The notes: a model not told the origin generated them from the letters alone. Counted from the first letter of the stretch, positions 40,150-50,203 are shown. The stretch: DNA of 64,000 nucleotides from Segatella copri (GCF_019249795.2 NZ_CP156891.1:1816001-1880000); one strand, 5' to 3'. Numbers and translations: made by a program.

Positions 40150-42351
40150 ATGAGAAAAATAACAATTATACATCAACATGACTCCATGCAATGCGGAATA
40201 GCCTGCTTGCAAATGGTATGTAAATATTTCGGCAGAGAATACACTTTGGATTCTCTGTCGAAACTTTGTTTTGCTACTGCGGAAGGAGTCTCTCTGTTAG
40301 GTATCAATGAGGCAGCAAACACACTTGGCTTGCATACTACATGCGCTAGAGCTACAACTATGGTGCTAGGTGAAGTCCCTTTGCCTTGTATCCTTCATTG
40401 GAACCAAAATCACTTTGTTGTCTTGTATAAAGTCAAGAAAGGAAAGAACTTCTATGTAGCAGATCCAGGGAAGGGATTGGTTGTTTATACGTTAGAGGAG
40501 TTCAAGCAACATTGGATAAGCACGAAATCTAATGGCGAGGACAAGGGCATTGCCATGTTCTTGGAAACCACTCCTGCTTTCTTTACCTATAAGATGGAGG
40601 ACGAAGAACACATCAAAGAGAAGAGGTCTTTCCGCTTTCTCCTTGGATATGTGAGGAAATATCGTAAGTATTTCGGACAAATTATCTTGGGCTTGATAGT
40701 TGGAAGCCTCTTGCAGCTTGTCCTGCCATTCCTAACCCAGTCCATTGTGGATGTCGGTATCAAGAACCAAGACATTGGCTTTGTTTGGCTTATCCTGTTG
40801 GGGCAGTTGATGCTTACAGTCAGCCGAACGGCAATAGACTTTATCCGCAGATGGTTGTTGCTTCACATTTCCCTACGTATCAACATTTCATTGGTGAGCG
40901 ATTTCTTCATCAAGCTCTTGAAATTGCCTATGTCTTTCTTTGATACGAAACTCATGGGCGACTTGATGCAGAGAATGAACGACCATAGCCGTGTGAACAA
41001 CTTCCTCACGCAGCAGACGCTCAACATCACCTTTGCCATGCTCACCTTCGTGGTGTTCTCCGTAGTGCTGTTCTTCTACAACAAGTTGGTGTTTGCCATC
41101 TTTCTGTTGGGAAGCATCCTCTATGGAGGCTGGATGACATTGTTCTTGAAGCGGAGAAAGGTGCTCGACTATGAACTGTTCGAGCAACAAGCCATCAACA
41201 ACAACAAGACCTACGAATTTATCACCTCCATGCAGGAAATCAAGTTGCAGGATTGTGAGCAGCGCAGAAGATGGGAATGGGAAGACACGCAAGCAGACTT
41301 GTTCGGGGTGCAGATGAAATCACTCAAACTCCAACAAACACAGGAGGCTGGAAGTATCTTCATCAATGAGGTGAAGAACATCATCATCACGGTAGTTGCT
41401 GCAACAGCCGTGATACATGGGCAAATGACACTTGGTATGATGCTTGCCGTGCAATACATCATCGGACAGCTCAACTCGCCTGTGGAGCAACTGATGAACT
41501 TCTTCTATTCTCTGCAAGATGTGAAGATTAGCTTGGAGCGAATCAACGAGATTCACCAGATGGATGATGAATACGGAAAGGAAGGCTTTCGAACTTCCAT
41601 TGAAGATAAGAAAGAGGGCATCGACATCAAGAAAATCATGTTCAAGTATGACCCACATGCTTTGCGCAAAACCATAGACGATGTGAGCATTCACGTTCCG
41701 CAAGGTAAGGTAACAGCCATCGTTGGTGCATCTGGCAGTGGAAAGACCACCCTCATTCGTTTGATGCTTGGTTATTATCCTGTCTTGGAGGGAAAAATCA
41801 ACATAGGAAATACTGACATCAACAAACTCAACAAAAAGTGGTGGCGCAGACAATGTGGCGTTGTGATGCAGGAAGGTGTCATCTTCTCGGAGAGTATCGC
41901 ACGTAACATTGCTGTTGATGATGGTGACATAGACAAGGAACGGTTGCTAAAAGCAGCCGAGATAGCTTGTATCAAGGATTATGTGATGGCTTTGCCTCTG
42001 AAGTTCAACACCAAGATTGGACGTGATGGCGTGGGACTGAGCCAAGGACAGAAACAGCGTATCTTGATAGCAAGGGCGGTGTATAAGAATCCCGACTACA
42101 TCTTCCTTGACGAGGCGACCAACTCGCTCGATGCCAACAATGAGAGAAGCATCGTGGAGAACTTGGATAAGTTCTATAAGGGCAAGACTGTTGTGATTGT
42201 GGCTCATCGCCTAAGCACGGTGAAGAATGCCGACCAAATTGTGGTCATCGACCATGGAAATGTGGTTGAAGTTGGCAATCATGAATCGCTGACAGCCAAG
42301 CGAGGAGCATACTATAATCTTGTGAAGAATCAGTTGGAATTGGGAAACTAA
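40150..42351 (+). CDS. Peptidase-containing ABC transporter (C39 family, PCAT)
   Basis: 733 residues from ATG 40150 (MRKITIIHQHD); an ATG at 40138 would add four. Residues 1-130 are a C39 peptidase: catalytic Cys15 (DSMQCGIACLQM), His in LHWNQNHFVV and Asp in VADPGKG. Six transmembrane helices follow, then an ATPase with Walker A VGASGSGKTTL, signature LSQGQKQRI and Walker B YIFLDEATN. It would cut the precursor after Gly27 and export the core. All catalytic residues are present, so the cluster looks active. Confidence 0.95.
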   Translation: MRKITIIHQHDSMQCGIACLQMVCKYFGREYTLDSLSKLCFATAEGVSLLGINEAANTLGLHTTCARATTMVLGEVPLPCILHWNQNHFVVLYKVKKGKNFYVADPGKGLVVYTLEEFKQHWISTKSNGEDKGIAMFLETTPAFFTYKMEDEEHIKEKRSFRFLLGYVRKYRKYFGQIILGLIVGSLLQLVLPFLTQSIVDVGIKNQDIGFVWLILLGQLMLTVSRTAIDFIRRWLLLHISLRINISLVSDFFIKLLKLPMSFFDTKLMGDLMQRMNDHSRVNNFLTQQTLNITFAMLTFVVFSVVLFFYNKLVFAIFLLGSILYGGWMTLFLKRRKVLDYELFEQQAINNNKTYEFITSMQEIKLQDCEQRRRWEWEDTQADLFGVQMKSLKLQQTQEAGSIFINEVKNIIITVVAATAVIHGQMTLGMMLAVQYIIGQLNSPVEQLMNFFYSLQDVKISLERINEIHQMDDEYGKEGFRTSIEDKKEGIDIKKIMFKYDPHALRKTIDDVSIHVPQGKVTAIVGASGSGKTTLIRLMLGYYPVLEGKINIGNTDINKLNKKWWRRQCGVVMQEGVIFSESIARNIAVDDGDIDKERLLKAAEIACIKDYVMALPLKFNTKIGRDGVGLSQGQKQRILIARAVYKNPDYIFLDEATNSLDANNERSIVENLDKFYKGKTVVIVAHRLSTVKNADQIVVIDHGNVVEVGNHESLTAKRGAYYNLVKNQLELGN

Positions 42352-42363
42352 AATGCTTTTGAC

Positions 42364-42840
42364 ATGGAACAGAAAGAAAAAGAAACAGATAATATCGAGT
42401 TGAGAAGCGAGAAGGTGAGGAACGTGATAGGCAAGGTTCCTCCTCGCCTCGTCAGCTTGGGAACGGTTGTCATTACGATAATAGTCCTCGCCCTCGCAGT
42501 TGCTTTCTACAAGACACCTTATCCTATATCTATAGAGGCTAATGGTGAGGTTCTCAATCAAAGAACAATACAGGTGTTTGTGCCATACAAGTATTTGTAT
42601 CTTTTTGATGAGCCAAGAACTGCTCACGTTTCTTTTGAGGGCAACGACAATGTATCTTATAACTGCAACATTATAAGCCATAATGCCAAGCTCATACATA
42701 GGGAAGATGGTAACTATTTTATGGCTATAGCCACAGTGAGCACACAGGGACAAAATACTCCTATACTGCAAAAGTATATGAAAGCTGATGTCAGAATCAT
42801 TGTCAGCAATAAAACGTTGTGGCAGCAGGTATTTGGATAG
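42364..42840 (+). CDS. Very short HlyD-like membrane fusion protein
   Basis: 158 residues. A cytosolic N-terminus is followed by one transmembrane helix (VSLGTVVITIIVLALAVAFY) and a beta-rich periplasmic region (PISIEANGEVLNQRTIQVFV). The end, KADVRIIVSNKTLWQQVFG, matches the C-terminus of HlyD-type secretion proteins. The usual coiled-coil hairpin and lipoyl halves (typically 350-450 residues in all) are absent. Start is 12 bp after the exporter. Either a minimal adaptor that links to the barrel protein or a shrunken relic; intact frame and matching ends favour a functional form. Confidence 0.7.
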   Translation: MEQKEKETDNIELRSEKVRNVIGKVPPRLVSLGTVVITIIVLALAVAFYKTPYPISIEANGEVLNQRTIQVFVPYKYLYLFDEPRTAHVSFEGNDNVSYNCNIISHNAKLIHREDGNYFMAIATVSTQGQNTPILQKYMKADVRIIVSNKTLWQQVFG

Positions 42841-42861
42841 TCTATGTCCGAACACTTGTTG

Positions 42862-44168
<1,307 letters not shown>

Positions 44169-44200
44169 TTTGGTGGTATCGGGAAATTGCAGTATCTTTG
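44169..44200 (+). promoter_or_regulatory. Promoter of the HU-smalltalk unit
   Basis: TTTG (44169-44172), 20 bp, TATCTTTG (44193-44200): one of the best consensus matches in the window. Leader about 85 nt. Confidence 0.75.
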
Positions 44201-44291
44201 CACTGTCGTTCGAAGAAAGGTTGCACTTGACAAAGCGCACCCCCAAAAGTTAACAATCAATATTTTATTAACCCTTTAAAAATTTAAGATC

Positions 44292-44843
44292 ATGGAAGTA
44301 AAAGGAACATTGAAATATCGTAAAGTACAGCGCACACCTCAGACTGGTGAAAACGCAGGTAAGAAGAAGTGGTATGCTACTTCGGTAACCGACCGCGAAG
44401 TGGACTTCGAGGGATTCGTATCGCATATCTCCGACCACGGCTCGCCTTACTCTCGTGGTACCATCCACGGTGTGCTGATGGATGCACTCGACCATCTGCA
44501 GGAGCTGATTCTCGACGGCAAGAGCGTGCGTCTCTCTGACCTCGGATTGTTCTCCATCGGTATGAGCTCCAAGGCGGAGGATACCAAGGAGAAGGTGACG
44601 GCTGCCAGCGTGGAAGGCGTGCACCTGATTGTGAGAAACACGAAGAGCTGGAGCAATACTGAGCTGCGCAAGAAGTGCAAGATTCAGGAGTACGGCGGCT
44701 ATATCGGCACCGACGGAGAGGGCACCACAGGCGGTGGTACTACCGGTGGCGGCACTGAACAGGGCGGCGGCTCTGACACCAGCCAGGGCGGCTCAGGTAC
44801 TACCGGCGGCGGTACTGAGCAGGGCGGCGATGGGCTTGAATAA
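44292..44843 (+). CDS. HU family DNA-binding protein with Gly-rich tail
   Basis: 183 residues. Residues 1-130 are the HU/viral-histone-like type seen in Bacteroidota (KVQRTPQTGENAGKKKWYAT, DGKSVRLSDLGLFSIGMSSK). The last 40 residues are Gly/Thr repeats with two GTTGGGTEQGG units. Members bend DNA and are standard partners of smalltalk and primase-like genes. The tail is of variable-repeat type, so its length probably differs between strains. Confidence 0.88.
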   Translation: MEVKGTLKYRKVQRTPQTGENAGKKKWYATSVTDREVDFEGFVSHISDHGSPYSRGTIHGVLMDALDHLQELILDGKSVRLSDLGLFSIGMSSKAEDTKEKVTAASVEGVHLIVRNTKSWSNTELRKKCKIQEYGGYIGTDGEGTTGGGTTGGGTEQGGGSDTSQGGSGTTGGGTEQGGDGLE

Positions 44844-44927
44844 AGCCCTCGCCTGAGGGCGGCAAGTAGAAAGCTTACGTATCCCCCAAGTTAACATTAA
44901 TACTTAACATTAAAAATAAAAATAAAG

Positions 44928-45026
44928 ATGATGAAAGCAAATACCTGGAAAACGATTTTGCAGATTGCAATCTCCTTCCTCACAGCCATCGCTACTACGC
45001 TCGGAGTTACCAGCTGTACTCTTTAA
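44928..45026 (+). CDS. Smalltalk protein (32-residue peptide)
   Basis: Reads MMKANTWKTILQIAIS then FLTAIATTLGVTSCTL, ending TAA at 45026. The pattern W-K-T-I-x-Q-I-x-I-S-x-LTA-x-x-TxLG-x-TSC is that of the smalltalk family, tiny membrane-anchored Bacteroidota peptides encoded next to HU-type genes. A hydrophobic helix covers residues 10-26. The second ATG (44931) is as likely a start. The amidase gene that often follows is absent here. Function unknown. Confidence 0.85.
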   Translation: MMKANTWKTILQIAISFLTAIATTLGVTSCTL

Positions 45027-45085
45027 AGGTAAAAAAGTAAAAAGGTAAAAAAAAAGATGTTTTTTAAATTTTGATTCGACATAGC

Positions 45086-45120
45086 AAAGCCCCCGGTGCA
45101 TCACGCATCGGGGGCTTTTT
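45086..45120 (+). terminator. Terminator after smalltalk
   Basis: GCCCCCG / CGGGGGC stem with flanking AAA/TTT pairs (AAAGCCCCCG...CGGGGGCTTTTTT) followed by a T run. An AAAAAGTAAAAAGGTAAAAA repeat precedes it at 45028-45052. Confidence 0.85.
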
Positions 45121-45142
45121 TAAAACCCTTTAAGCAGTCGGC

Positions 45143-45173
45143 TACCCATATACGGTATTTCGCCGTACATGGT
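45143..45173. repeat. Palindromic repeat, diverged copy 3
   Basis: TACCCATATACGGTATTTCG then CCGTACATGG aligns with the copies at 11433 and 28129, with several changes. Confidence 0.6.
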
Positions 45174-45235
45174 ACACTAACTAGTTAATAGTCAACACTT
45201 TGCAAACAAATATTATTAAACAATTTTTAAAAATT

Positions 45236-46012
45236 CTATCTCTTTACAGCCCCTCTTATCACGAACCAGGCATGAACTGCAAGGGTGGGAAGAAGGCCGT
45301 AATGGGTGCGCATCACCTGAAAACGCTCCTTCAGGGAGGCTTTGTGGTTCTGCGTGGTCATGCCACCATCCAGAAAATGGGTGAGGACGGCATGGACGTT
45401 GCGCAACGGCAACTTGCGGCGAGATGACTCCCGCATGATGCGGATGCACCAGTCTACATCTGCCGAATAACGGTAGTGCAGATCGTAATGAATCTCACGG
45501 GCTATGTCTGTACGGGCATAGAATGACTGGTGGCATACCAGCATGCCCCAGATGAACGAACGCCACGTGAGCTTCTTGGGTGGGGCCAGGCGGCGATGAC
45601 GCAGGAAATGGCCCATCTCGTCCACGATATCGGTATCGCCGTAAAGTACGCCAGGCAGTAATTCTCCTTCGCCTACACAGCCTTCTACATATTCCAGCGT
45701 ATCGGCTGTAGGAAAGGTGTCACCGGCATTCATGAACACCAGGTAATCGCCCGTAGCACGGTCGATGCTCTTGTTCATGGCATCATAAAGTCCCTTGTCG
45801 GGTTCTGATATCACCACGATTTCGTGCGAGCTCTCGCCTACTGCATTGCGATGCTGATATGCCTTCACCAGCTGGAGGGTACGGTCGCGGGAACCGCCAT
45901 CCATGATGATGTGCTCGATGTTGCAGTAGGTCTGGCGCTGCACGCTGTCGAGGGTACGCTGCAACTCCTTCTCGGCATTATATGTACAGGTTACGACGGT
46001 GAACTTAATCAT
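45236..46012 (-). CDS. Glycosyltransferase family 2 protein
   Basis: 258 residues. Opens FTVVTCTYNAEKELQRTLDS with MDGGSRDRT; the DxD-like site is within VFMNAGDTFP. Typical of WcaA-like sugar transferases acting at the inner membrane. The start overlaps the stop of the GT4 gene by 4 bp, a translational coupling. Acceptor unknown; the pair probably adds sugars to a surface glycan. Confidence 0.9.
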   Translation of the reverse strand: MIKFTVVTCTYNAEKELQRTLDSVQRQTYCNIEHIIMDGGSRDRTLQLVKAYQHRNAVGESSHEIVVISEPDKGLYDAMNKSIDRATGDYLVFMNAGDTFPTADTLEYVEGCVGEGELLPGVLYGDTDIVDEMGHFLRHRRLAPPKKLTWRSFIWGMLVCHQSFYARTDIAREIHYDLHYRYSADVDWCIRIMRESSRRKLPLRNVHAVLTHFLDGGMTTQNHKASLKERFQVMRTHYGLLPTLAVHAWFVIRGAVKR

Positions 46013-47277
46013 AACTTATAGTTTTTGTAGGCCATCGCCTCGTTATAAACTTCAATATATTTCAATGCTACGGCATGCTGCGAATAGTTCTGTGCTACCT
46101 TCTGCAGACATGCCTGCTTCAGAGCCGCCCTGTCGGCCTCTTCGAGTACCCAGTGGATGCCACTCGCCAGGTCTTCGGTATCGCGATAGTTAGCTACGTA
46201 GCCGTTCTGCTGATGGTCTATCATCTCCGGTATACCTCCTACCCTGAAACCGATGCTCGGCACGCCGCACGCCATCGACTCCATGATGGTGTTAGGGAGG
46301 TTATCTTCGAGCGATGGCAGCACAAAGGCATCGGCAGAATTGTAGATTGCCACAATCTGCTTCTCATCGCTGACATAGCCGAGCGAATAGGACGGCAGGG
46401 TGAGGTTCACTTCCTCGGAATGGCCGCCCAGGATGGCGATGGCGGTATTCTCCTTCATCTCGGGATAGCGCGCTACCAGCCGGTCGATGGCTTCGATGAA
46501 ATAACGCATGCCCTTGCGCCCGTCGGTTACGCGCTGGGATACGAAGAGGATGATATGCTTGTCGGCTGGCAGACCGGCACGCAGACGCGCCTCTGCCTGA
46601 TTCTGCGGACAGAACACGTGGGTATCTATCGGATTCGGGATGTTGGTGATGCGCTGACCTACGAAGAGACCGCTGCCCTTAGCCTGCCGTTCGAGCCAAC
46701 GGCTACAGGTGACGAAGGAGATGGCGCCGCGATGGTAGAGTTCCTTCTTGCGGCGGAATATCTTTGCTGAGAGGTCGTTCTTGCTGCCTTTATTGGGGAG
46801 AAGCGGACAGTTGCCGCAGGCGGAGGCATAGCGGTTGCAGCCACGGGCATAATGGCAGATGCCGGTAGCTGGCCAGAGATCGTGCATGGTCCATACCACC
46901 GGTTTGCCGCTGCGGATTATCTTGCGGATGTTCTTGAGTGAGAGCATGCCCTGGTTAATCCAGGAGAGATGGATGACATCTGCCTCCTGAAACTCGCGGA
47001 GCCTGGTGATATCGGTACCCGATGTTGCCATGTCTACCTCCCAGAGGCGCTGACGGGAGAAATGGAGATGCCAGAACACGCACCAGCGCTCCCACAGGAA
47101 GTTCCACTGCAACCTGAGCGAACGGGGCAGACTGACCACGGTAATGTCTTCTGTCTCCTTGTCGCGTACCAACATCTTTGCCTTAACGCCATTGTTGTTA
47201 AGGGCATCCATCAGGCGGTTGGCTGCTACTGCCGCTCCGCCTGTCTTTTCACTTGTATTTACTATGAGTACTCTCAT
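46009..47277 (-). CDS. Glycosyltransferase family 4 protein
   Basis: 422 residues from ATG 47277 (MRVLIVNTSEKTGGAAVAAN); a longer reading to 47448 has an upstream part that lies in the promoter. GT-B fold: N-terminal GGAAVAANRL, donor site ILFVSQRVTDGRKGM and ExxxxxxxE in LEDNLPNTIMESMACG. A Cys-rich stretch near residue 160 (YARGCNRYASACGNCPLL) matches WcaC-like transferases. Forms a two-gene unit with the GT2 gene downstream. Confidence 0.92.
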   Translation of the reverse strand: MRVLIVNTSEKTGGAAVAANRLMDALNNNGVKAKMLVRDKETEDITVVSLPRSLRLQWNFLWERWCVFWHLHFSRQRLWEVDMATSGTDITRLREFQEADVIHLSWINQGMLSLKNIRKIIRSGKPVVWTMHDLWPATGICHYARGCNRYASACGNCPLLPNKGSKNDLSAKIFRRKKELYHRGAISFVTCSRWLERQAKGSGLFVGQRITNIPNPIDTHVFCPQNQAEARLRAGLPADKHIILFVSQRVTDGRKGMRYFIEAIDRLVARYPEMKENTAIAILGGHSEEVNLTLPSYSLGYVSDEKQIVAIYNSADAFVLPSLEDNLPNTIMESMACGVPSIGFRVGGIPEMIDHQQNGYVANYRDTEDLASGIHWVLEEADRAALKQACLQKVAQNYSQHAVALKYIEVYNEAMAYKNYKL

Positions 47278-47327
47278 CTGCGTATATTTTTGATACCGCA
47301 AAAAGCTGCGTATATTGATTGATACTG

Positions 47328-47358
47328 CAAAGATAGTACAAATCGGAGACAAAACAAA
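47328..47358 (-). promoter_or_regulatory. Promoter of the GT4-GT2 pair
   Basis: On the minus strand TTTG (complement of 47355-47358), 19 bp, TATCTTTG (complement of 47328-47335). Confidence 0.7.
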
Positions 47359-47640
47359 ATAAAAAGGCATGTTTTTTTTCGAGGAAATCGGAAAAGAGAA
47401 AACGGAAGGGGGAGAAAGGAGCATAAAAAAACATACCACAACTCTCAACGAGCTGTGGCATGCAATATGTTTAACTTAAAAAATCTAATCAAAATAGTCT
47501 CACGACTTTCTCAATTATCGGTTAAACAATCTACCTTAAAACCTAATAACTAAAAACCTAAATCTATTACTACTAACCTAAACAATCTATTAACCTTTTG
47601 ACGCTGCAAAATTACTACTATTTCGGCTATTCACCAAATA
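47359..47640. other. Intergenic DNA left of the first IS110 element
   Basis: AT-rich with several loose CCTAA / AACCTAA repeats (47535-47600). No gene or clear RNA was recognised. The left boundary of the insertion probably lies at its right end but could not be fixed. Confidence 0.4.
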
Positions 47641-47701
47641 TTCAGCCAAGAAAGTGTGACGTTTTTGCATTTTTTTGATATATATCAATCTTTTACCTTT
47701 G

Positions 47702-47840
47702 CACCTGGAAACAAGTTTAAACGAATTGGTTAACGGGTGTTAAGGTGAACTGTATGTCACTCTAGAATATCACTATTTTTTGATTCAGTCCTTCGCCAAG
47801 CCAAATGTTTTCTTGTTTCCATTTAATGCTAAAATGTCAA
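47702..47840 (+). ncRNA. Candidate bridge RNA of IS110 element A
   Basis: IS110-group elements make a guide ('bridge') RNA from the region before the transposase. Here a promoter ends at 47701 and 140 nt of non-coding DNA follow. It contains GGTGAACTGT (47744-47753), which nearly repeats the right end AGTGAACTAT, as expected for a donor-binding loop. Secondary structure was judged by eye only. Confidence 0.4.
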
Positions 47841-47844
47841 TAAT

Positions 47845-48870
47845 ATGGATAAGGAACTTTACTTTGGCGTAGATGTCTCCAAGAAGACTCTCGACCTTGC
47901 TTATTATGATGGTGAAACCATCGACTGGAAGAATGCTCATATTAAGGTGAGCAATGATGATGCTGGGTTCAAAAAGATTGGCTCCTGGGTCGCAAAGGTA
48001 GGAAAAGACTTCGATACCTTTTTGTTCTGTATGGAATATACTGGACTCTATAACCAAAACTTCAGATTATGGCTGGAATCCAAAGAATATATCTATGGTA
48101 TGGTGGAACCTCGCAAAATGCATCGCTTCGAGCCAGACTTGGATGATGACCAGCGCTCTCTAGACCGTATCAAGACTGATGAACTGGATGCTTTCAGAAT
48201 AGCAATCTATTGTGAGCAGAACCACAAGAAGATTCTTCGCAATCCCTCCAAACTTCCTTCACCTGTCTATTTCAAGTTGAAGAGATTGCTGGCAGAGCGT
48301 AAGCAGAACACCAAGCAGTCAACTCTCTATAAGCAGCAGCTTCATGATATCAGCGCATACGATACAGACTTATCCGTTGAACGCAAGAAACTCCTGCTGA
48401 AGAACATGCAGGAAAACCAGAAAGCAATAGACAAAGAGATTGACAGCTACATGAATGAAGATACAAGCATCAGAAAGAATTACAATCTGCTGACCTCCAT
48501 TCCTGGCATTGGTCGCATCATAGCGTTGGAAACCATTGTATTGACGGAAAATTTCACTGCAATCAGCAATCCTCGCAAATATGCCTGTTACATAGGAATA
48601 GCCCCTTTTAAAAAGGAATCTGGTACCTCAGTAAGAAAGAAAACGGGGGTTTCCAAGAAAGGCTTTTCTGAAGCCAAGGCAGACTTATCCATAGCTGTCC
48701 TTTCCGCCATAAGGAACAATCCTTCAATAAGAGACTATTGGATACGCAAGAGAAAGGAAAAATGCGGTGGCATCGTGCTCAATGCCGTCAAGTTCAAGCT
48801 GGTCCTTCGTATGTTTGCCGTGATAAAGCGTGGAACACCATATGTGGAGACAGATGCATATAAGAACTAA
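47845..48870 (+). CDS. IS110 family transposase, element A
   Basis: 341 residues. N-terminal RuvC-like DEDD domain: FGVDVSKKTLDL, MEYTGLY and the IKTDELDAFRIA box. The C-terminal Transposase_20 domain has LTSIPGIGRIIALETI and YIGIAPFKKESGTSV, with the conserved catalytic Ser259. Complete and probably active. Distinct in sequence from element B's transposase, so not a recent duplication. Confidence 0.92.
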   Translation: MDKELYFGVDVSKKTLDLAYYDGETIDWKNAHIKVSNDDAGFKKIGSWVAKVGKDFDTFLFCMEYTGLYNQNFRLWLESKEYIYGMVEPRKMHRFEPDLDDDQRSLDRIKTDELDAFRIAIYCEQNHKKILRNPSKLPSPVYFKLKRLLAERKQNTKQSTLYKQQLHDISAYDTDLSVERKKLLLKNMQENQKAIDKEIDSYMNEDTSIRKNYNLLTSIPGIGRIIALETIVLTENFTAISNPRKYACYIGIAPFKKESGTSVRKKTGVSKKGFSEAKADLSIAVLSAIRNNPSIRDYWIRKRKEKCGGIVLNAVKFKLVLRMFAVIKRGTPYVETDAYKN

Positions 48871-48959
48871 AATGCAGCAAAAGTGAACTATCGCACTTCT
48901 TAGAGCATAACTATTTCCCGACTAAGTCTTTTGTCTGCGTTTTTTTCACTACCTTTGCC

Positions 48960-49140
48960 GGAGCATCTGAAATGGAAGGAACTCCGGACGGGGGTAGTGA
49001 ACTATTTTGTCTTAGACAAAGACCTTTCCCTGATCTAGTCTCCCCAGCCTGAAATGCCAGGTCAAGTGCCGTTTAGGGAATTAGCCGTGGAAGCTTTTAA
49101 AAGATGTGGCTTACCCTGACATAGAGAGCTCCTTCCTACA
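48960..49140 (+). ncRNA. Candidate bridge RNA of IS110 element B
   Basis: A promoter (TTTG 48930-48933, 16 bp, TACCTTTG 48950-48957) precedes about 180 nt of non-coding sequence. Stem-loops: CCGGAG / CTCCGG (48958-48963 / 48982-48987) and TTTGTC / GACAAA (49006-49011 / 49015-49020). The stretch AGTGAACTAT (48996-49005), between the stems, is identical to the element's right end. This is the arrangement expected of a donor guide. Confidence 0.45.
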
Positions 49141-49142
49141 AA

Positions 49143-50183
49143 ATGCGGTACAAAGGTATGAAAAATAAATCATTTATCGGCATCGACATCTCAAAAAATG
49201 TCATTGACGTATCAATTTTCTGTGAAGAAACCCCAATTAAGGACTTTTCTCACGATGTATTCAACAATTCCCGCAAGGGATTTGGCGAAATGTGCACATG
49301 GCTCAAGAAGAATCATGTGGTTCTCTCGAACAGTCTCTTCGGAATGGAGTTCACCGGCAGCTATTCCATGGAGCTGGAGAAGTTTCTTAATACCAGGAAC
49401 TATCAGTTCTGCATGCTCTCCACCCATGTGGTAAAGCATTATCCCATGGGGCCCAAGGACAAGAGCGACAAGATTGACTCTGCCAAGATTGCAGACTTTC
49501 TCTATCGCTATAATGGTACTGAATGTGTCAAGCCTTATAATATGCCTGACAAGACCATGCAGAGACTCAAGGCACTGATGAATGAGCGTAAGTTCCTGGT
49601 GGAACAGCGTACATGCTTCATGAACAGAAGACAGCTATGCATCACAAAGGAAGATGCCCAGTTATATGATGGCTACATCAAAAAATTCAGCCGTGACATT
49701 GAGAACATCGAGTTGGAAGAACAGAAGTTGCTGGCTACAGACGATAGCCTCTTGTCTACTTACAAGAATCTTCTGACAATACCGGGAATAGGCTTCGTCA
49801 ATGCCATAAATGTCATTGTCATTACCCGAAACTTTACCGCTTTTGAAACAGCAAGGCAATATGCCAGTTATGTCGGCGTGGCACCGCACTTCCGCACTTC
49901 AGGCACCAGTGTGAAATGGCGTCCCCGACCTTCAGCACGCTGTGATGGTCAGGCGAAAGCAGATCTATCCATGGCGGCCACAGTTGTTGTACAATATGAT
50001 GCAGAGTTACAATCATTTTATAACCGTAAATTAGGAGGTAAGCAAGATTCAGACACAAAACGCAAGGCATTGAATGCCGTTAAGTTCAAACTTGTTCTCA
50101 GAATGTTCGCTATAGGTAAGCAGAACAGAAAATGGGAACCGTTGGATTCAAAGAGCAGCAATGAAAAACTTGCAATATCATAA
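49143..50183 (+). CDS. IS110 family transposase, element B
   Basis: 346 residues (ATG 49143; ATG 49158 gives MKNKSFIGIDISKNV, closer to the family start). DEDD features FIGIDISKNVIDV, MEFTGSY and DKSDKIDSAKIADF are present. In the C-terminal domain, LTIPGIGFVNAINV and YVGVAPHFRTSGTSV carry the conserved Ser253. Only moderate similarity to the transposase of element A. Appears intact. Confidence 0.92.
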   Translation: MRYKGMKNKSFIGIDISKNVIDVSIFCEETPIKDFSHDVFNNSRKGFGEMCTWLKKNHVVLSNSLFGMEFTGSYSMELEKFLNTRNYQFCMLSTHVVKHYPMGPKDKSDKIDSAKIADFLYRYNGTECVKPYNMPDKTMQRLKALMNERKFLVEQRTCFMNRRQLCITKEDAQLYDGYIKKFSRDIENIELEEQKLLATDDSLLSTYKNLLTIPGIGFVNAINVIVITRNFTAFETARQYASYVGVAPHFRTSGTSVKWRPRPSARCDGQAKADLSMAATVVVQYDAELQSFYNRKLGGKQDSDTKRKALNAVKFKLVLRMFAIGKQNRKWEPLDSKSSNEKLAIS

Positions 50184-50203
50184 GTCCGAAACAAGTGAAC
50201 TAT

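Larger units (their letters stand above)
47640..48891 (+). mobile_element. IS110-family element A (left boundary approximate)
   Basis: Contains one IS110-type transposase gene (47845-48870), a 200 bp upstream non-coding part with its own promoter (TTTG 47674-47677, TACCTTTG 47694-47701), and a right-end AGTGAACTAT (48882-48891). A similar GGTGAACTGT is at 47744-47753. IS110 elements usually lack terminal inverted repeats and target duplications, so the left end is a guess. Confidence 0.65.
48890..50203 (+). mobile_element. IS110-family element B, tandem to A
   Basis: About 1.3 kb bounded by AGTGAACTAT at its left (48882-48891, also the right end of A) and its right (50194-50203). Contains a non-coding leader and one transposase. 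The two elements are adjacent with no intervening gene, in the same orientation. Confidence 0.65.
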
